A stretch of 64,000 nucleotides of DNA from an uncultured Kordia sp. (GCF_947496985.1 NZ_CANMEZ010000007.1:62001-126000); one strand, 5' to 3'; positions 1 to 11,104 are shown, numbered from the stretch's first letter. Numbers and translations: made by a program. The notes: generated from the sequence alone by a model not told the origin.

Positions 1-1336
1 TGATTTTTCAACCAATGAACAAACGTATCCACTAGAATGTTTTTATTACACTCCGTTTCAAAACTATAAAATATATGATATTGCAAATGGAATCATCACA
101 AAAGATACTACTATTGGCGAATCGCCAAAGCGTACAACAGACGGAACTATTATTTCATTAACGGCATTACCATTACTACCAAACTTTACATCGCAAGGAC
201 AATTGTTTTTAGAGTTAGAAAATGTAATCGCTCCTGCGCAAGTGTCTTTCTATTTTGAACTAGCGCGTACGTACACAGAACAAACTTTTGATGAAAAAAC
301 AGTAAATTTTTCATACTTAAGCACCACAGGTTGGAACACACTACCTGTTATTTCTGATGAAACAAACGGTTTTACTTGTTCAGGAATTATTACCGTAAAT
401 ATTTCTAGAGATATTACCACACAACACGATATTATGCCAGGCAACAATAGTTGGATTGCCATTGGTACTACAAATAATCCTGACGGTTTTGCAAAAACAA
501 CGTTTTTAAAAACCAACGGAATTACACTTAAGAGAATTGTAAGTGCTACAGATGTTTCTACAAATGCGCCAGAATTAAACGCAAATGTAATCTCAAGTCC
601 TGAAAATGCAATTCCTGAAATTTCTGCAACAGTACAACCATTTCCTTCATTTGGCGGAAAAGCGTCTGAAACCACACCACAGATGAACTCACGTGTAAGT
701 ACACGTTTAAAAACCAAAGATCGATTGATTACAGCAGAAGATTATTTCAATGTAATTCGTTTGGAATTTCCTGAAGTATATTATTCAAAAACTAGTTATC
801 ATTCATCAGCAAAAAAAGTCATCTCATATCTCGTAAAACGTGTTTCAGATGCTACAGTTGCCAATGCTTTTGAGCCTTTAGTAAGCGAATGTACTGAGCT
901 TGCTATTGAAGAATATATCCAAACTAGAGTAAATGCTTTTACAAAGATTGCTGTTTCAAATTTTACACTTCAATATGTAAAAATTACAGCGAGCATTATC
1001 ATTGATTCAAACTATGAAATTTCTATAGTTAGCAAAGAAATAAATGATGGAATAAACATATTTCTATCACCTTGGATTACGAGTGCACAAGAACAAATTA
1101 CCATAGACAAAGGTATCAACACAGCACAAATAGCTTCATTTATTAACAGTTTTGACGCTGTAATAGAAGTAACAACTATTTCATTTCAAATTGGCACCAA
1201 AGATTTTACCACAGGAACCATTCAGTATGATCCTGAAGCAAAAAACGAATTCACACCAGCAAACGGAACTTTAGTAGTTCCGTCATTAAACAATATAACC
1301 AACGAAAGTAGCATTACGTATAGTTTTCATATATGA
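1..1336 (+). CDS. Baseplate J-like protein of a contractile injection system (5' truncated)
   Basis: The reading frame is open from base 2, so the gene begins outside the window; the first internal ATG at 203 is not a credible start. About 445 residues are visible. The C-terminal half resembles baseplate J/gp47-family proteins (Afp11-like): a stretch with an NSRVSTRLKTKDRLITAEDY-type segment followed by alternating strands and helices ending in a VIEVTTISFQI strand. In eCIS particles such proteins form the baseplate wedge that links tube, sheath and spike. The stop codon overlaps the next start (ATGA at 1333-1336), which implies translational coupling with the second baseplate gene. The family assignment rests on context and overall pattern; no enzymatic motif is expected. 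Confidence 0.75.
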   Translation, partial: DFSTNEQTYPLECFYYTPFQNYKIYDIANGIITKDTTIGESPKRTTDGTIISLTALPLLPNFTSQGQLFLELENVIAPAQVSFYFELARTYTEQTFDEKTVNFSYLSTTGWNTLPVISDETNGFTCSGIITVNISRDITTQHDIMPGNNSWIAIGTTNNPDGFAKTTFLKTNGITLKRIVSATDVSTNAPELNANVISSPENAIPEISATVQPFPSFGGKASETTPQMNSRVSTRLKTKDRLITAEDYFNVIRLEFPEVYYSKTSYHSSAKKVISYLVKRVSDATVANAFEPLVSECTELAIEEYIQTRVNAFTKIAVSNFTLQYVKITASIIIDSNYEISIVSKEINDGINIFLSPWITSAQEQITIDKGINTAQIASFINSFDAVIEVTTISFQIGTKDFTTGTIQYDPEAKNEFTPANGTLVVPSLNNITNESSITYSFHI

Positions 1337-4125
1337 CAACGGAAAATCACATAGTAGACACGCAACTTCCTTTAGAGCTTGATTTCCAATCTCTGAAAGC
1401 AGCCGGACTTGCCTACATCCAAAAACATAGCAGTACAGCTTGGACAAATTTGAATCCGAGCGATCCTGGTATAACTATTTTGGAACAACTCTGCTATGCA
1501 TTTACGGAACTGGGTTATTGTGCAAATTTTCCAATGAAGGACATTTTAACACAAAAAAATGGATCGCTTCAAGTAGAAAATCAGTTTTACACACCAAAAG
1601 ATATTTTAACAACATCACCGATCACAATTGATGATTATACAATGTTGGTGATTGATCAAATTGCGGCTGTAAAAAACATCATTATTGCACCTATTCCGAC
1701 AGCATTCCCATTTGTACAAGGCATTTATAATGTGTATCTATTGTTGGATAAAAATTATACAGATCCTACTGTTGAGCACAATCCAGAATTTGATACATTT
1801 TTCTTACTAAACAATGTTAGAAACATTGCTGAAGTATTTTTAATGCCAACAACATTAGTTGAAAAAACTTATAGCATTACAGGAAATTTAGAGTTAAAAT
1901 CTGGTTATCACTATCAAGATGTATTACCAAAAATTATACAAAGTATTAGTCAATATGTATTTCCAGATGTTACCCAAACTGGATATGATAAATTGCAAAA
2001 AGAAGGTGAAAGTACCAGCGCTATTTTTAATGGACCTATTTTAAAAAATGGTTGGATTCCTTCACAAAGTATTCAGCCTAAAAAAGATACCATCCAGCCA
2101 TTTGAAATCACAAAATTAATTCATGATATAGAAGGCGTACAAGCAATTTCTAATGTTACTTTTTATTATGATAGTGAAAAAGAAGACTCGGCAACTTGTA
2201 ATGAAAATGAAATTTTAGTTTTTGATTTTACACAATCATTAACAAGTACAAATCAGTTAAAAATTCATTCGGAAGGAGCACAACACAATTTAGACGTAAA
2301 CACCTCATTGTTAGAAGAATTCGGAAGCATGCAACAGCTTTCTTCTAAAATAAACACAGTAGCTGCTGTAGTGACAGAACCTTCGCTTCCAGAAGGTAAA
2401 TTTAGAGATATTACCAACTATTATGCAATTCAAAACACGTTCCCTGAAGCGTATAAGGTTGGTTTAAACGCGGTAAATAAAAATACACCTGCGTATCAAA
2501 CAGCACAATCGCGTCAGTTGAAAGGATACTTAAATGTATTTGATCAAATGTTGAGCAATCAGTTTGCGCAATTGGCAAATATTGACAAGTTATTTTCATT
2601 TAAAAATTCAATTACAGGAAGTCCTGCCGATTTAGAAAATTACAACGCAACAAAGACAAAAGAACAAAAAGAAAATCCTAAATATCCAGCACCTTTTAAA
2701 GTGTTTTCTCCAACATATTTTTACCAATCGTTGTATGGAAGCGTGCCAAATATTGAACCGTTATTACTCGATTATACAACATTTAACTTTGGTCCTGTTC
2801 TCGAAACAGAAGATGAATTAGAAAAGAAAAAATGGACACTATATCAAGAAGATCCATACAATGCATATATGTACGGATTGCTGGTTGCTATTGAAGAAGA
2901 CGCTATCAATTTACAACGTAGAAATGATTTACTAGATCATTTGTTAGCACGACATGGAGAATCACCTGCGGTTATTGACACCATTATTTACGGAACGATA
3001 TATTCTGGAGACGTCCTAAAAGATCGTGTGATTATTAAAAGTGTATATCTACAAAACCTAGCCACTTTATCTTATCACAAAACCAAAGCATATAATACTA
3101 TTGGAAGTACAATTATTAATAATACGTTTACGGAAGTTACTGCTGAAACTATTAGCGATGTTATTAAAGAAAGTGATCCGAAAAAGCTTTCCAAAGCCTT
3201 ACAATTATTAAGAACAATTATTGTTAAATCGAATGATCGTGAAACTATTTTTAATTGTAGTTATATCGATGCTTCCCAAAAAGTAACCAAGCAAGATTGC
3301 ATTGATTACACAACAATTATCTTAAAAATGCAACTCTTATTAGCGTTAGAGCAACACTATATCAATTATTTACAAACATATAAAAGCTTTGATTTTTACT
3401 ATCACAAAGGATTCTATTTACAAAGTTTACATCTAACCGAAATAGAAAGCTTGCAAAAAAGTACTGCGCTATGGTTAATTTCAGAACGTAAAGGTTTGAT
3501 TTCTGTAGAAACGAACATTTTATTACAATCGGCAGGTTTTACAGTATACATCAAAAAAGCAATCGATTCTTTAGGTGGAAAATTTAAGTATTATAGTAAT
3601 AATACAATGTTGTCATACGAAGACTTCATTATATTAACTACCTCGTTTGATAGTATGACAACTGATGAAGTAAATACAATGCTAAGTGATACTTCAAAAT
3701 GGACAATGAATTTTGAAAATCCAACTATAGAAAATGATAGGTTTGATACGCTTGGAACTTCAGATTATACCTATACAATTCAAATTTCGTGGGGAACTGA
3801 ATTCACTACTACAATTCACAATCCAATTTTCGACAATACATTGTTATTCTATTTTCCAGATTTTATAACGTCACTTAACGCTACAGCATACAAACAACGA
3901 CTTTCCTATTTCTTAAAAAGTCAATTACCGTTGCATGTGAGTACGCGTACAAGTTATATAGACGCTACAGATATGTCCAACTTGATTCCATTATTTTCTG
4001 ATTGGCATAATGCACTTCTGTACAATGGGACTAATTCTGATTTTGACACAACACTAGCAACAACAACTGCTGGACAACTGATTTCCCATTTAGATAAACT
4101 TTACAAAAAGCACGCCAATGTATAG
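1333..4125 (+). CDS. Large eCIS baseplate protein (Afp12-like)
   Basis: 930 residues, without signal peptide or membrane segments. The N-terminus carries the SDPGITILEQLCYAFTELGY segment (residues about 42-61), a pattern I associate with baseplate J/wedge-like proteins of eCIS loci. The remainder is long alternating sequence with no catalytic motif. It overlaps the upstream baseplate gene by 4 nt and the downstream tape measure gene by 8 nt, so the three are translated as one unit. Expected role: a baseplate wedge component of the cytoplasmically assembled particle. Position between the J-like gene and the tape measure gene matches the Afp11-Afp12-Afp14 order of antifeeding prophages, although no separate tail-fibre gene is seen between them here. 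Confidence 0.72.
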   Translation: MTTENHIVDTQLPLELDFQSLKAAGLAYIQKHSSTAWTNLNPSDPGITILEQLCYAFTELGYCANFPMKDILTQKNGSLQVENQFYTPKDILTTSPITIDDYTMLVIDQIAAVKNIIIAPIPTAFPFVQGIYNVYLLLDKNYTDPTVEHNPEFDTFFLLNNVRNIAEVFLMPTTLVEKTYSITGNLELKSGYHYQDVLPKIIQSISQYVFPDVTQTGYDKLQKEGESTSAIFNGPILKNGWIPSQSIQPKKDTIQPFEITKLIHDIEGVQAISNVTFYYDSEKEDSATCNENEILVFDFTQSLTSTNQLKIHSEGAQHNLDVNTSLLEEFGSMQQLSSKINTVAAVVTEPSLPEGKFRDITNYYAIQNTFPEAYKVGLNAVNKNTPAYQTAQSRQLKGYLNVFDQMLSNQFAQLANIDKLFSFKNSITGSPADLENYNATKTKEQKENPKYPAPFKVFSPTYFYQSLYGSVPNIEPLLLDYTTFNFGPVLETEDELEKKKWTLYQEDPYNAYMYGLLVAIEEDAINLQRRNDLLDHLLARHGESPAVIDTIIYGTIYSGDVLKDRVIIKSVYLQNLATLSYHKTKAYNTIGSTIINNTFTEVTAETISDVIKESDPKKLSKALQLLRTIIVKSNDRETIFNCSYIDASQKVTKQDCIDYTTIILKMQLLLALEQHYINYLQTYKSFDFYYHKGFYLQSLHLTEIESLQKSTALWLISERKGLISVETNILLQSAGFTVYIKKAIDSLGGKFKYYSNNTMLSYEDFIILTTSFDSMTTDEVNTMLSDTSKWTMNFENPTIENDRFDTLGTSDYTYTIQISWGTEFTTTIHNPIFDNTLLFYFPDFITSLNATAYKQRLSYFLKSQLPLHVSTRTSYIDATDMSNLIPLFSDWHNALLYNGTNSDFDTTLATTTAGQLISHLDKLYKKHANV

Positions 4126-7100
4126 TTCGGGAGCACATATCGTCACGCGTTGCGAATGGAAAACAGCCTTTGATTCCAAACAGCTTGCTACTGCTTTACA
4201 AATGTATATAAGTAAATGGAGTACATACAAAATGCAGCGTATTATCAATACTGTTTTTGATCATTTTTGCCCAGAAGGACAAACTATGAAGATTAAAAAA
4301 TTGTCGGTTGATTTAGGCGCAATCACGTATGAAAATATGGAACGCGAGCTTCCAATTCGTTTAAAAGATGCCTTATCTGATGCTTTGTATGCGTTGATTA
4401 TGTATCCAAAAAGTGGTGATCAAACTTTGGAAGTTGTCAATGCTTCAATGGCACAATTACATATTTTAAAATCCCTTTTACTAGAAGGAATATTGCCTTG
4501 GAATTATCAAGAAAGTTACGGTTCTGCTAATCATATTATGAGTTTACAGTTGGCAAACAATCGATTGGAAATCATTCAACTTATTCAAGAAATCGGTGTC
4601 AAATTAGATGTTCGTAAACGTATTGCATGGCAATTTAATGAAACGTTGATTAAAAAAATAATTACTGGATTAGAACCTAATAATCATCAACAAATTATTA
4701 GTTTTTCAGAAGAATTTGTCAAAGTTCAAGAAAAGGAAAATGTACTCAAAACAAGTACACAAGCGTTCAAGAAAAATTTATGGTTATGGATTTTAAACTA
4801 TTTATTTGTTGACAGAGGAACCATTTTTAACAAAATCGCTTTTGTACGCAGTACCATTGTTCAAATTGCCAATCATTTTAATATTTCATATGATGTTTTG
4901 GTAGAATTGATTGAAGCAGCAATCAACAGAAACAAAAGATATTCTATTGTAAGTAATGACTTTATCGCAATTTTAAAATTATTATCTGAAGAGTTACATC
5001 ACAAATCATATACAGAAGTTAAAACACATAAACAGCAGGAAAATTTCTGGAAAAAAGTGGTTACATATTTTAGTTCCGCTTCCGCGAGAAGTAACTCGGC
5101 TCAAAAAAATGAATTCAATGAATTGGTAATTAATTTATCAAAATTAGATGCTACGCGTTTTCAAAAAATCATCGTAAGTGTAAATCAAAAACCAGCACAT
5201 TGGGAAGCAATTTTAAAAGACTTAATTCCAGCAGCTATTGAAAATTTATTCATTGCGCTGTCGCCTACACAATCTAAGAACGTATTAACACAAATTGAAT
5301 TTTTAACACAGTTAAATACTAAAATAAGTTCAAAAATTGTGCCTGTACAGTTGTATACTTTAGGAATTGAATTTTGTGTAACACATCAAAATGCATCGGT
5401 TTCAAAACATGATTTCTTAACTTTTATTATTGAAAAAATTGCTAAAAAACAACAGCAATCAAAGTTTAGCATATTAAATCAATTATTAGGAACTTCTATT
5501 ACAAATGCAACCACTCAAAAAGCAGCATTTATTCCTTTATTCAATGAATTGAAAAGTTTATTTCAACAAGAAATTGTGTCTGCAAAAAACACAAACAATG
5601 AAGCATTACACACTATTATAGAAACCTATATTGAAGCAATTACTACAAGTCAACTCTCAAAAAATGAAACACATATACTTGAACAGAAAATGCTTCAATG
5701 GATTACTATTTCTCCAAAAGATTTTTGGAAAACTATTATAAAGACTCCAAAAACAACGTTTATTACAGCGCATGTAACAACATTAATTGCTACCTACGGA
5801 ACACAACGTTTTCTAAAAGAAGTACATCCAACAATTGCTACATTTTTACAAAAAGTACAGCATGTTTTTACGGAGATCATTGCGAAAAACTCAAAACATA
5901 CTGCTACACTTCGTTCTATAGCGCACTTACTAAATGAAATCAGTTTTGCAATTATTTGGAAGGAAAATATACAAAACATTGATCACTTTTTTGTCAAGTT
6001 GCTTCTAGGCATTCAACGTAAAAAAACAGTAAAAAATAACGCTGATCTTCAAGAAGTAATTCAGTTGATATTGACACATCCAAAGATCAAAACAATTGGT
6101 TTTTCATCACAAGAATTTGTGGCAATTCAACAACAATACAAGAAGCTTTCTCAAAAAACGGTTTTGGCAACTATTCTAGAAACTACACAGGAAATAAATC
6201 AACAACAGAAAGTAGCCGACTTGTTAACTGAAATTGTTAGAACTAAGAAAATAAAAAATTCAGAATATCAAAAACATACAAAAACAATTATTACCTATTT
6301 GCTTTCCAACGGAGAACATATATACACGAATTTGATTCCTAAATTTTTAAAAGAAATTGCCAAATCGAAATCAAACTTATCTAATTCTGAAATAGAAAAA
6401 ATCTTGAAAAATTGTTTTTGGCAAACGTTGGTAGTATACACTTCATATAAAGGAAACGAACAACAATTCATCGCGCTATTTGAAGCTACAATTGCTACAA
6501 CGTTTTCAGGAATTCAGTTTCAAAAAGATGTTTTCAATACAGTTTCAACCATTCAAAAAGAAACTGCAGAAACTCGTTTCGAAAGGATTATAAAAATTAC
6601 AAAAACAGCAAATCAGCAAGAAAAAGTAGCAGAATTACTAGCTGAAATTATCCAACCTAAAAAAACACAAAATTCAGATTATCAAAAATATACACATACA
6701 ATCATTCGTTATTTACTATCAAACGGAATCAATGTACGCAAAGAACTAATTTCCACATTTTTAACAAAAATCTCAACAGAAAAACCAAATCTAAACAAAG
6801 CTGAAATACGTCAAATTTTAGCTAATTGGTTTTGGAAAACGTTGGTTTCTTATGCTTCATACAAAGGAAATGAACAGCGATTTAAAATCTTATTTGAGAC
6901 CAATATAATGGAAGTTTTTTCAAACTTGAAAACTGCTTCAAACGAATTGATTTCTATTCCAACAACAAATACTAGTACATTAACGATTCCTATAGAAATA
7001 ACAGCTTCCACCCTATTTGAAACGATTCAACATGAGTTGAAAAAAGGAGCTACAGCTATTCGTATCGGTAACAAAACCTATACATTTTCAGAAGTATTTA

Positions 7101-8722
7101 CACTTGGTTTAGAGACTTCTCCAACACAAATAAGAACTATTATTCAGGAAACTGTTTATACTAAAAAACAACGTAAACAATTACAACAAGCTATCACTTT
7201 TGAGGAATTCATTATTCTAATTTCAAAAGGTTTATCAGGTTTCGCTATAGAAATGTACAAATCGTTTCACATGCTATTTGTCATTGCAAAACACTTTGGA
7301 AATACACAAATTGTTGCAACATTAGAAACGCTGTTTTGGAACGAAACAATTGTTAGTATTCAAGCAAAATCAGTTACAGAAAAACAATTGAAAACATTAT
7401 TAAAAGTAACCTTTGATGAACTTTCAAATGTTGATACGTTAGATCTTTTAACTATTGTAAGATATATAAAACGCAATCGCTTAGCTATTCCAAAAACATT
7501 AAAAACAGCATTGATTACGCACCATTCTATTTTTGAAGCAATTGCTTCAACAACGCCAAAAATTTCACTTTCTAAAGCCATTGAAACTTGTATTAGAGAA
7601 GGAAAAATTGAAGCATTGAGTACTTATCTCATTACAGAATTTACAATTCCTGCGTGGTTTCAGCATAGAGAAGCGTATACATACGAAGCAATAGTAAATA
7701 TCCTTATTTCGGAACAACCGTTACTTGTTTTAAAAACCATTAGGAGTAACAAAGTCTCTGAAATACAACTCACAAAACTTACACAAACGATTCGTTTTTC
7801 AAACTTAATCAAAACCGTATCAAAATTATATCCATTACAACAAAAACGACTTGCCGATCTTCTAAAATTATATGAAAGCATGGCAATGATTTCTGTAACC
7901 GGAATTGCTACCAAAGAATTGCAAGATGTACTGAGTAAAAAAGTATGGAAAGCATGGCAAACTGCAAATTGGTCTTTGATTTCGCAAACAAATATTTGGA
8001 ACGAACTCTTATGGGAAATTTGTGGTAAAAAAAGCATGAAAACGCATGATTTTGTCAAAGCGATTCAAAGTATTAAAACAAGTTTACCAAGTACGCTTCA
8101 GGTAACATTTACAAGCTTATTTCCTGAAAAGAAGAAAGCTTTACAAATAGCGACAGTAACACAAAATAAAACCCTAAAACAAACAGCAATGAATACGCAA
8201 CAAACTTCACTTCCCGATGAAGGAATTACAATTCCAAACGCTGGATTGGTACTCCTCAATAATTATTTCTTAATGCTTATGGAGCGTTTAGGAATTATTT
8301 ATAACAACGAATTCAAAACGGAAGAAGATCAAGAAAATGCAGTGCATTATTTTCAATATATCGTAACTGGATTGACGGAAACGGAAGAATCTTTATTAGT
8401 CTTAAATAAAATAATATCTGGTCTTTCGCCAAATACACCTATCAAAAGTTCTATAGATATGACAAGCGATCAAAAACAATTAATTGATGGATTGATACAA
8501 GCCGCTATTGGATATTGGCCAGAAATTGGTCAGACTTCAATTGATGGATTCCGTGGAAATTGGTTGGTTCGTGAAGGAATTTTGAGAGAAACCGAAGAAC
8601 GTTGGGAATTGACCGTAGAAAAAAGAGCCTATGATATTTTACTCACAAAATCACCATTTTCATTTTCAATTATAAAATTACCGTGGATGCCAAAACCACT
8701 ACATGTTACTTGGCCATTTTAA
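4118..8722 (+). CDS. eCIS tape measure protein
   Basis: 1534 residues. The N-terminus (about 1-90) and C-terminus (about 1365-1534) fit the family annotated as contractile injection system tape measure protein: an N-terminal segment with FDHFCPEGQTMKIKKLSVDLG, and a C-terminal segment with AGLVLLNNYF, VHYFQYIVTG, LVLNKIISGL and GYWPEIGQTSIDGFRGNWL. The middle is helical and Lys/Gln/Thr rich. It contains a diverged tandem duplication of about 138 residues (near 680-817 and 818-955). In phage tails and CIS the tape measure length sets tube length, so this is a long-tube type. It starts 8 nt inside the preceding gene. Confidence in the family is high because both ends match. Confidence 0.88.
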   Translation: MYSSGAHIVTRCEWKTAFDSKQLATALQMYISKWSTYKMQRIINTVFDHFCPEGQTMKIKKLSVDLGAITYENMERELPIRLKDALSDALYALIMYPKSGDQTLEVVNASMAQLHILKSLLLEGILPWNYQESYGSANHIMSLQLANNRLEIIQLIQEIGVKLDVRKRIAWQFNETLIKKIITGLEPNNHQQIISFSEEFVKVQEKENVLKTSTQAFKKNLWLWILNYLFVDRGTIFNKIAFVRSTIVQIANHFNISYDVLVELIEAAINRNKRYSIVSNDFIAILKLLSEELHHKSYTEVKTHKQQENFWKKVVTYFSSASARSNSAQKNEFNELVINLSKLDATRFQKIIVSVNQKPAHWEAILKDLIPAAIENLFIALSPTQSKNVLTQIEFLTQLNTKISSKIVPVQLYTLGIEFCVTHQNASVSKHDFLTFIIEKIAKKQQQSKFSILNQLLGTSITNATTQKAAFIPLFNELKSLFQQEIVSAKNTNNEALHTIIETYIEAITTSQLSKNETHILEQKMLQWITISPKDFWKTIIKTPKTTFITAHVTTLIATYGTQRFLKEVHPTIATFLQKVQHVFTEIIAKNSKHTATLRSIAHLLNEISFAIIWKENIQNIDHFFVKLLLGIQRKKTVKNNADLQEVIQLILTHPKIKTIGFSSQEFVAIQQQYKKLSQKTVLATILETTQEINQQQKVADLLTEIVRTKKIKNSEYQKHTKTIITYLLSNGEHIYTNLIPKFLKEIAKSKSNLSNSEIEKILKNCFWQTLVVYTSYKGNEQQFIALFEATIATTFSGIQFQKDVFNTVSTIQKETAETRFERIIKITKTANQQEKVAELLAEIIQPKKTQNSDYQKYTHTIIRYLLSNGINVRKELISTFLTKISTEKPNLNKAEIRQILANWFWKTLVSYASYKGNEQRFKILFETNIMEVFSNLKTASNELISIPTTNTSTLTIPIEITASTLFETIQHELKKGATAIRIGNKTYTFSEVFTLGLETSPTQIRTIIQETVYTKKQRKQLQQAITFEEFIILISKGLSGFAIEMYKSFHMLFVIAKHFGNTQIVATLETLFWNETIVSIQAKSVTEKQLKTLLKVTFDELSNVDTLDLLTIVRYIKRNRLAIPKTLKTALITHHSIFEAIASTTPKISLSKAIETCIREGKIEALSTYLITEFTIPAWFQHREAYTYEAIVNILISEQPLLVLKTIRSNKVSEIQLTKLTQTIRFSNLIKTVSKLYPLQQKRLADLLKLYESMAMISVTGIATKELQDVLSKKVWKAWQTANWSLISQTNIWNELLWEICGKKSMKTHDFVKAIQSIKTSLPSTLQVTFTSLFPEKKKALQIATVTQNKTLKQTAMNTQQTSLPDEGITIPNAGLVLLNNYFLMLMERLGIIYNNEFKTEEDQENAVHYFQYIVTGLTETEESLLVLNKIISGLSPNTPIKSSIDMTSDQKQLIDGLIQAAIGYWPEIGQTSIDGFRGNWLVREGILRETEERWELTVEKRAYDILLTKSPFSFSIIKLPWMPKPLHVTWPF
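5980..6960 (+). repeat. Diverged internal duplication within the tape measure gene
   Basis: Two blocks offset by 414 bp (138 codons) align. The first contains KVADLLTEI, YLLSNGEHI and YTSYKGNEQQF; the second contains KVAELLAEI, YLLSNGINV and YASYKGNEQRF. The AAAGTAG anchors lie at 6209 and 6623. The outer limits given here are approximate because the similarity fades into the helical background. Confidence 0.75.
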
Positions 8723-8855
8723 AAACTAACAACCATGAAAAAATATAGTAGTACACCAAATATAGACAGTAGTTAGCTCGATAATGATGAGTAAATACAA
8801 AATTAAATAACCACAGTAAGGTTAAAAATTATTAATAAACCAAAAAATAAAATTT

Positions 8856-11099
8856 ATGAGTTCTTACAATGACAATCTACATTCTAGTGTTGTTTCCTCA
8901 TTAAACGCACAAGAATTAGAATTACAAAAAGTAAAGGCAAAACAAGATGCGTCTATGTTTTCGCTTTACTATGCACAAGGTGCACGAATTACAGCTTCAG
9001 AAAAACTAGAAGTTACTTCTGAAAAATATGAATATGAACAAAAAGTAAATGGACAAGCAACGGTAGATAGCGATATTTCTACCAATGTATTAGCTTCTGC
9101 TAATAATGCAAAAACATATACTGATAAATCAGTTACTAATACTTCTGTAGCCGCTTCAAACATGCAAATAGCAACCAATGCTATTGTAAAGCTAAGTAGT
9201 GATACTGGAAGTATTTTAAGTATTGTGAGTGCTGGTGATTTTGGTACTGAAATTTACGATCAAGCTAAAAACGCTGCCATATTGATGGACAATACTGCGT
9301 ACGTAGCCGAAGTAGCATCGCAAAAAAGTATGGAATCATCTGCAAGTATTTCAGAAGTAAGCACAAAAACTTTAGTAGATAAAGCAACGGTAACTGATAC
9401 ATCTGTAAAGGATTTATTAGCAGTAGTATCTGGTGAGTTAGAAGCTACAAATACGTTGGTTCAAACAGAAACATCTGAAGTTGCTACAACTAGTACTGAA
9501 GAAAAAAAGGCAGAAGGTCAACTAGAAGATTTAAGTGTTTCTTATAGAGCTACACGAGATGCTTACAAATTGAGTAATTCCCAATTAAACTTAGATTTGA
9601 CCGTACTTCCAAGTATTGCACATCAAAAATTTACGGCTTCCTTTAATATATACAAAAACCCTTTCCACTTAGAAGCCAATACTACAGATGATAAAAGTAC
9701 AGCAACAAAAAGTCCTGTAGACAGCTATTATGTAATGCTTGTAAAAGAAAGTCAAAGGCAAACATTTACGATTAATAATGCAGAAACAATTGTTAATAAT
9801 GGATCTACACTATCATATGTGAAAATTGATCCTTCTGATGCTCGAAATGGTAGAATATCACAAACCATTTATATTTCTCAACCAAAAGGAACAGAACTAG
9901 GTGAAGTAAAAGTATTACATGACTCTGATGGAAACGAATTCAAATTAGGAGACGATTATGTAATATTTGTATTGACAGTGTTTACAACTGAGTATAAAAA
10001 ATCTATCAATACGTTTGATGATTACCTATCAGCTGCATCTATGATGTTTACGATGAAGCATACACTTAACAGACCTAGTTTTGATTCAATAAGTGTTGCG
10101 CCAATTAATAGTGCTCCTCAAAAATTAGAGTTTGATATCTTACAAAAACTTGAATTTGATTTTGAATTTAACAAACCTGCAAAAACTAAAATTAATGTAG
10201 GATACCGTTGTATATTTTTACCTGATAACTGCGAATTAATTGATGGATTATTGACAGCAGCTGATTTACAACATATAGAAAAAGGGATTGAATTCGATGA
10301 GGAAATTGCTAATTATAACTATGAAATTCATGATTTACAGCAGCAAAATGACTACTTGAAAGGTAAAAAATCAAATGATAGTGGTGCTAAAGATGTTGAT
10401 ACAAAAGGTATTGATGCTAAAATAGCGCACAACAAAGCTGAAATAACAAAACTTGAAATAAAACTAAAAGAAGCAGAAAAGCAAAGAAAAGCAAACGATG
10501 AGTACAAAGCAAAACCAGGCTTTTTCTTCAACACCACAATTGCAGAACAAATACCCGCTGGAAGTTATACCGATGGTAATGTAGCAGCAATTTCTTTTTC
10601 TGAATACTTTCTAAAAAAATATCCAATACTTAGTAAAGAATCGAAGGATGGAGATGCTAAAAAATTAGAAAGCACTATTAAGAAATTTATCAAAGATTTC
10701 ATTGGCGGAAAGTCAATTCTTGTATTATGTGTAGACTTTGTAAAAATTCTTAAAGAAATAATTAAAGCAGAGAAGAAGTTAGAAACGCTTCTTAAAAATG
10801 AAGCACTCATGAGTGATTTCGTATTGGTTTTAGCTGGTTATACTCCATTTACAGTAAGCATGGAATTTGCTGCAGAAACTACTGACAATTTTGGAAATCG
10901 TTTAATTGGTAGTAACTCATACATTCCTGCTGTATTGGTCGTAAGTGATACTACTGAAACACAAGAGAAAATGTTCAAAAACACACTTTCTAACTTTGGT
11001 AAAACTAATCCTTTTACGTATATCGCGGCAAATCAAAGTAACACGTACGAAGCTGCAAATGAATTAGTAAACAGTCAACCACAAAAATGTAAAAAATAG
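8856..11099 (+). CDS. Coiled-coil eCIS-associated protein of unknown function
   Basis: 747 residues. Residues about 1-245 are an Ala/Ser/Thr-rich, heptad-like helical region with no Cys. Residues about 255-470 look beta-rich, with QTFTINNAETIVNNGS and IYISQPKGTELGEVKV. Around 480-550 there is a second, strongly charged coiled coil (DLQQQNDYLKGKK onward), then a mixed C-terminal domain. I recognise no enzymatic motif and no signal peptide. It lies 133 bp after the tape measure gene and 5 bp before another coiled-coil gene. The location inside the eCIS cluster suggests a particle-associated structural, fibre or chaperone role, but this is inference. It could also be a cargo protein. Confidence 0.6.
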   Translation: MSSYNDNLHSSVVSSLNAQELELQKVKAKQDASMFSLYYAQGARITASEKLEVTSEKYEYEQKVNGQATVDSDISTNVLASANNAKTYTDKSVTNTSVAASNMQIATNAIVKLSSDTGSILSIVSAGDFGTEIYDQAKNAAILMDNTAYVAEVASQKSMESSASISEVSTKTLVDKATVTDTSVKDLLAVVSGELEATNTLVQTETSEVATTSTEEKKAEGQLEDLSVSYRATRDAYKLSNSQLNLDLTVLPSIAHQKFTASFNIYKNPFHLEANTTDDKSTATKSPVDSYYVMLVKESQRQTFTINNAETIVNNGSTLSYVKIDPSDARNGRISQTIYISQPKGTELGEVKVLHDSDGNEFKLGDDYVIFVLTVFTTEYKKSINTFDDYLSAASMMFTMKHTLNRPSFDSISVAPINSAPQKLEFDILQKLEFDFEFNKPAKTKINVGYRCIFLPDNCELIDGLLTAADLQHIEKGIEFDEEIANYNYEIHDLQQQNDYLKGKKSNDSGAKDVDTKGIDAKIAHNKAEITKLEIKLKEAEKQRKANDEYKAKPGFFFNTTIAEQIPAGSYTDGNVAAISFSEYFLKKYPILSKESKDGDAKKLESTIKKFIKDFIGGKSILVLCVDFVKILKEIIKAEKKLETLLKNEALMSDFVLVLAGYTPFTVSMEFAAETTDNFGNRLIGSNSYIPAVLVVSDTTETQEKMFKNTLSNFGKTNPFTYIAANQSNTYEAANELVNSQPQKCKK

Positions 11100-11104
11100 A
11101 ACTC

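Noticed and set aside
250-717. Antisense ORF of 155 codons inside the baseplate gene
   Set aside because: It is a shadow of the plus-strand coding sequence, with no promoter, start context or recognisable product.
7660-8058. Antisense ORF of 132 codons within the tape measure gene
   Set aside because: Low-complexity reverse translation of a well-supported gene; Cys/Ser-rich composition typical of shadow frames in AT-rich DNA.
8735-8776. Tiny ORF (13 codons) after the tape measure gene
   Set aside because: Too short, with no ribosome binding site or conserved feature; could be chance.
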